A stretch of DNA of 64,000 nt from Sphingomonas sp. ERG5 (GTDB lineage: Bacteria; Pseudomonadota; Alphaproteobacteria; Sphingomonadales; Sphingomonadaceae): the NCBI RefSeq assembly GCF_000803065.1, contig NZ_JSXI01000069.1:57799-121798 (forward strand), written 5' to 3'. A model generated the notes under the pieces. It did not search any database and was not told where the DNA came from. It saw only the letters and a program-made list of their open reading frames with translations. The position numbers were made by a program, and so were the translations under genes. This document shows, piece after piece, positions 61,504 to 64,000 of this stretch. The stretch's first letter is position 1. Every line of letters starts with the position of its first letter.

Positions 61504-62454
61504 TTAAAGCGCCGTTGGCGCATGGTGGATAATCGCCACTCTCGTTCCCGGGCTCATGCCGGTGACGGTCGCCGTGGCGCCGAGCTGTTTGGACAGCGCG
61601 TCAACGATTCCGGTACCGAGACCCGGCTTTCGCGTGGTGTGATCCCCGGGCATGCCGACGCCATTGTCTTCGACCGTCAGCCCCCATCCCTCGGACCGCG
61701 ACCAATATTCGACTGTAATTTCCCCCGACCTGTCACGTTCGGGAAAAGCGTGTTTCAGCGCGTTGATAACCAGCTCGGTCACGATCAGACCGAGACTGAC
61801 CGACACTTCCGACGTGGTGATGCTGTCGTCGACGGTGGCGGTAAGGGTGAGCAGATCATGGTCATAGATCATCGACGCGCCGATGCTGTCGCAAAGATCG
61901 GCGAAATAGGGCCGCAGTTCCACATTGCCCGACTTCGTCGCCGCGAGCTGGCGCTGCAGCGTCGCGATCGACATTACGCGGTGATGGGCATCGTGGAGAT
62001 GGCTGCGGACCTCATCCGATTGCACCTTGCGCGCGCTTTGCATGAGGACGCTGGCGATAATCTGGAGGCTGTTCGCCACGCGGTGCTGAAGCTCCTGCAA
62101 CAGAACCTGCTTTTCCCGGACGACATCATCCTTTTGTTTTGCCGCGAGGCGCATGTCCGTCACGTCCGAGACCGCCAGGGCGATCCGGGCTTCGTCCGAT
62201 CCGAGATAATCGAGCTTATGGGCGTTCACGATCAATGTCCGGGTCGGTTGGCCCGGACGGACCAGATCCAGCTCATATGCCTCGATCGCCGCATCGCCGG
62301 CAACGGTTGCCCGAAGGAGCGAGCGAAGCTGCGGACGGCCGAAGCCTTCGGAGGCCGGAGACTCGCGGAGCGAAAGCCATACCCGGTAGCAACTTCTGGG
62401 CCACTGTATCTCGATACGCTTACCCAAAGAGGCGCAACGAGTCTCTATTAGCAC
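61504..62454 (-). CDS. HWE/HisKA_2 sensor histidine kinase, PAS domain N-terminally incomplete
   Basis: A 316-residue frame. The phospho-His box is QELQHRVANSLQIIASVLMQSAR, and the ATPase boxes are IVTELVINALKHAF, VEDNGVGMP and GLGTGIVDAL, of the HisKA_2/HWE class. The preceding PAS domain is visible only from about residue 40 (QLRSLLRATVAGDAAIEAYELD); earlier strands are missing and the frame opens at a GTG without a ribosome site. It is probably 5'-truncated or frameshifted. The receiver downstream would be its partner. Confidence 0.72.
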   Translation of the reverse strand: MLIETRCASLGKRIEIQWPRSCYRVWLSLRESPASEGFGRPQLRSLLRATVAGDAAIEAYELDLVRPGQPTRTLIVNAHKLDYLGSDEARIALAVSDVTDMRLAAKQKDDVVREKQVLLQELQHRVANSLQIIASVLMQSARKVQSDEVRSHLHDAHHRVMSIATLQRQLAATKSGNVELRPYFADLCDSIGASMIYDHDLLTLTATVDDSITTSEVSVSLGLIVTELVINALKHAFPERDRSGEITVEYWSRSEGWGLTVEDNGVGMPGDHTTRKPGLGTGIVDALSKQLGATATVTGMSPGTRVAIIHHAPTAL

Positions 62455-62511
62455 CGAAGGAAGGGAAACCCTATCTTATTCGGAAGTACCGCGCGGGGTA
62501 TCGGCCAAGCG

Positions 62512-63270
62512 TCATATCAGGTCGCCGGCACGCTGACCGACCGCCGCGTGGTCATGGACACGGTCGAGATGCAGATAGGCGCCGCTGAACTGCGCCGCAT
62601 CCTTCAGCCGGTCGGGATCGAGGACATTGACCACGCCTCCGGCAAGCTGGATCAATCCCTCGGCCCTGAGTTTCTGAAGCATGCGATTGGCGTGGACGGG
62701 CGTGAGCCCCGTCGCGTCGGCAAGATCGGTCTGGGTGATGGGAAACACGAAGCTGTTACCCTCGGTCAGTTCAACCATCCGATACCGCACGAGCATCTCA
62801 TAAAGGAGATGAGCGATCCGGACATAGGCACTCCGCCGGCCTTCATCGACGATCCGTTCCCGTAGGACGCCAAGGTCGGTCATCGTGCCCCACCAGAGCG
62901 CCTCCCCGAGGCTACTCGTCTCGCGTAAAAGCGTCTTCATGGCTTCGGCGGGTATCAGCGCGGTGGTCGTGGGCGTGACAGCGGCAACGCCGTGATCCAT
63001 TTCCTTCAGGATGAAAATCTCCGCGTCGCAGAGATCCCCAGGGATCAGGAAGGCCATGATCTGACGCCCGCCATCCGGGAGCATTTTATATCGGCATGCC
63101 AGCCCGGAAAGGACAACGTGACAATGGCCCGAATGCGCCCCGTCGGCGATGATGTCCTGTTTCGGCGCGTGCTCGTCCTGTTTTGAGCGGATCAGTTCAT
63201 CGAGCCGGCGTTTCTCCATGTCCGAGAAGGCGGTGAATTGCTCCATCTTCATCGTCCAGGGATTGCGCAT
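62512..63270 (-). CDS. Crp/Fnr-family regulator, FixK-like
   Basis: A 252-residue regulator. The cyclic-nucleotide-binding-like domain (IIADGAHSGHCHVVLSGLACRYKMLPDGGRQIMAFLIPGDLCD) is followed by the dimer helix and the Crp HTH (ITQTDLADATGLTPVHANRMLQKLRAEGLI). There is no N-terminal CxxCxxC cluster, so it is not an Fe-S-sensing Fnr and is closer to FixK-type regulators under FixLJ control. The strong GGAGGTGAG directly precedes ATG 63270. It is a likely downstream arm of the oxygen-sensing genes in this region. Confidence 0.88.
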   Translation of the reverse strand: MRNPWTMKMEQFTAFSDMEKRRLDELIRSKQDEHAPKQDIIADGAHSGHCHVVLSGLACRYKMLPDGGRQIMAFLIPGDLCDAEIFILKEMDHGVAAVTPTTTALIPAEAMKTLLRETSSLGEALWWGTMTDLGVLRERIVDEGRRSAYVRIAHLLYEMLVRYRMVELTEGNSFVFPITQTDLADATGLTPVHANRMLQKLRAEGLIQLAGGVVNVLDPDRLKDAAQFSGAYLHLDRVHDHAAVGQRAGDLI

Positions 63271-63587
63271 CTCACCTCCGGTGTTGGCTGGCCTCCCGCG
63301 ATAATATCGGTCTTCAGGCGCCGGGTCGGCACATGATGACTGACAGATCTCATCCCGACGTCATCTGGCCTCGCCGCGCCACCAATGGCATGGCCGGCCG
63401 CCGATGCGGCTCCGTACGTTGTGGGCGCAATCCTCGCCAAAGTCCAAGCCGCACCAATCCATGTTAGCTCAGATTAACTGCTCTGAAATTAAAACCAATG
63501 AAATCAATGTATTTATATGACTCATTAATTGGCCGAGCGTTGATCTGGTTGAGCACCTAATGAGCGCCATGCTGGCAAACTGGCGCG
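63271..63587. promoter_or_regulatory. AT-rich divergent intergenic region upstream of the Crp/Fnr gene
   Basis: 317 bases with no gene. About 63460-63530 is clearly AT-rich and presumably carries the promoters of the Crp/Fnr gene and the small divergent gene. I looked for TTGAT-N4-ATCAA and found no clean match. Confidence 0.45.
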
Positions 63588-63773
63588 ATGATGTCCCAAC
63601 AAGAGTGCGCGGCAAAGGCCGTCATGTGCGAGGCCAAGGCAAGCGATAGCCTGGATGAAAACCATAGCGCCCATTGGCGGGAGATGGCGGTACAGTGGCG
63701 CGGCATGGCAGGAGATGAGAACTGTCAGGCAACTCTCGCGCGTTTGATGAGCAACAACTGCTCCGCAGACTGA
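63588..63773 (+). CDS. small conserved-type hypothetical protein
   Basis: A 61-residue protein, MMSQQECAAKAVMCEAKASD then HWREMAVQWRGMAGDEN. It matches the style of a very common sphingomonad small protein (ECxxKAxxxxxxA...WxxMAxxWxxLA) with no known function. It is divergent from the Crp/Fnr gene. Confidence 0.6.
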   Translation: MMSQQECAAKAVMCEAKASDSLDENHSAHWREMAVQWRGMAGDENCQATLARLMSNNCSAD

Positions 63774-63824
63774 GCGCGAACGCAACAGGCCGTGTTTGCC
63801 GATTATGGTCATCTGCTCAGTTGA

Positions 63825-64000
63825 CGAGCGGCAGCTCTTGTTAGCTCGGGTCCAAAACCAGTCGGTCCGCTGACGTTGAGAGTTTCGGACGCCGCCAGGC
63901 GTCGGAAAGTCTTCGGTGCCCGAACCCGCGGGCCGCAGGCGATGCTCTATGGGGATTTCGATATCGGTGGGTGCCGGGCGGTGGTGGACGCTGCCGATAT
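63825..64000 (+). CDS. possible PilZ-like gene, 3' partial
   Basis: A frame open to the right edge reads LTLRVSDAARRRKVFGARTRG, then DFDIGGCRAVVDAAD. The RRRKVF...C.V.D pattern resembles a PilZ domain start, but no ribosome site or clear start codon was found (TTG 63876 or ATG 63942 are options). Weak call. Confidence 0.25.

Noticed and set aside
1..64000. CRISPR arrays, rRNA and tRNA genes
   Set aside because: No regularly spaced repeats and no cloverleaf or rRNA-like sequence seen on reading either strand.

Overview
The window is GC-rich, densely coded DNA with the gene content of a Sphingomonadaceae alphaproteobacterium, most likely Sphingomonas or a close relative. The signs are three large TonB-dependent receptors, a FecI/FecR pair with its receptor, FixL/FixJ-type oxygen-sensing two-component genes, DUF6894-type and HWE-kinase signalling proteins, an alternative oxidase, and a D-amino-acid catabolic cluster. 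The genus is an inference from gene content; there is no rRNA or tRNA here to confirm it.

Region 1 (1-7.75 kb, all + strand) is the most unusual part. An FAD-type oxidoreductase cut by the window edge is followed by a cyclase-like/AAA ATPase and an acetoacetate-decarboxylase-family enzyme. After a 33-nt perfect palindrome comes a compact five-gene run: a caspase-like (metacaspase-type) peptidase, three small proteins of 85, 81 and 74 residues, and an eight-cysteine protein. The small proteins look like leader-core peptides. Each has an N-terminal half of about 55 residues (visibly related in the first two), then PTAR or APR at residue 55-57, then a glycine-rich tail. I infer a peptide-maturation system in which the caspase-like enzyme cuts after that Arg. 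This is the best candidate for an undescribed system.

Region 2 (7.8-25.9 kb) holds an aminoglycoside phosphotransferase remnant, a desaturase coupled to a PhnD-like binding protein, an M19 dipeptidase, and a D-amino-acid or peptidoglycan-peptide catabolic locus. That locus contains dgcN-dgcA, a serine hydrolase, a D-aminoacylase-type amidohydrolase, a peroxiredoxin and a TonB receptor on the minus strand, beside a divergent amino-acid permease, an RpiR regulator and a second TonB receptor.

Region 3 (26-36.6 kb) has a MipA-type protein with an unusual N-terminal extension and an ECF sigma/FecR/TonB-receptor iron-uptake type operon. A cytochrome b561, metallophosphoesterase, cupredoxin, ECF sigma and anti-sigma run follows, then a GDSL hydrolase and a strong bidirectional terminator.

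Region 4 (36.6-63.8 kb) is an oxygen-limitation and redox-stress accessory region. A phased array of TGATCGATA half-sites precedes a FixL-like kinase that retains the heme-ligand His, with its FixJ partner, several receivers, a hemerythrin protein and a second large FixL-like kinase/FixJ pair. A MraZ-like regulator lies divergent to an accessory FtsZ paralogue. Then come a BON protein, phosphoketolase plus acetate kinase, two NAD(P)H-quinone-oxidoreductase-like flavoproteins, an L,D-transpeptidase, an alternative oxidase, a GNAT acetyltransferase, an IS110 element, an HWE kinase/receiver pair and a FixK-like Crp/Fnr regulator. Together they fit oxygen sensing feeding a switch to acetyl-phosphate fermentation and alternative electron disposal. 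Several decayed genes (a frameshifted DUF6544-like gene, a transposase remnant, a YbhN-like fragment) show that this stretch is being remodelled.
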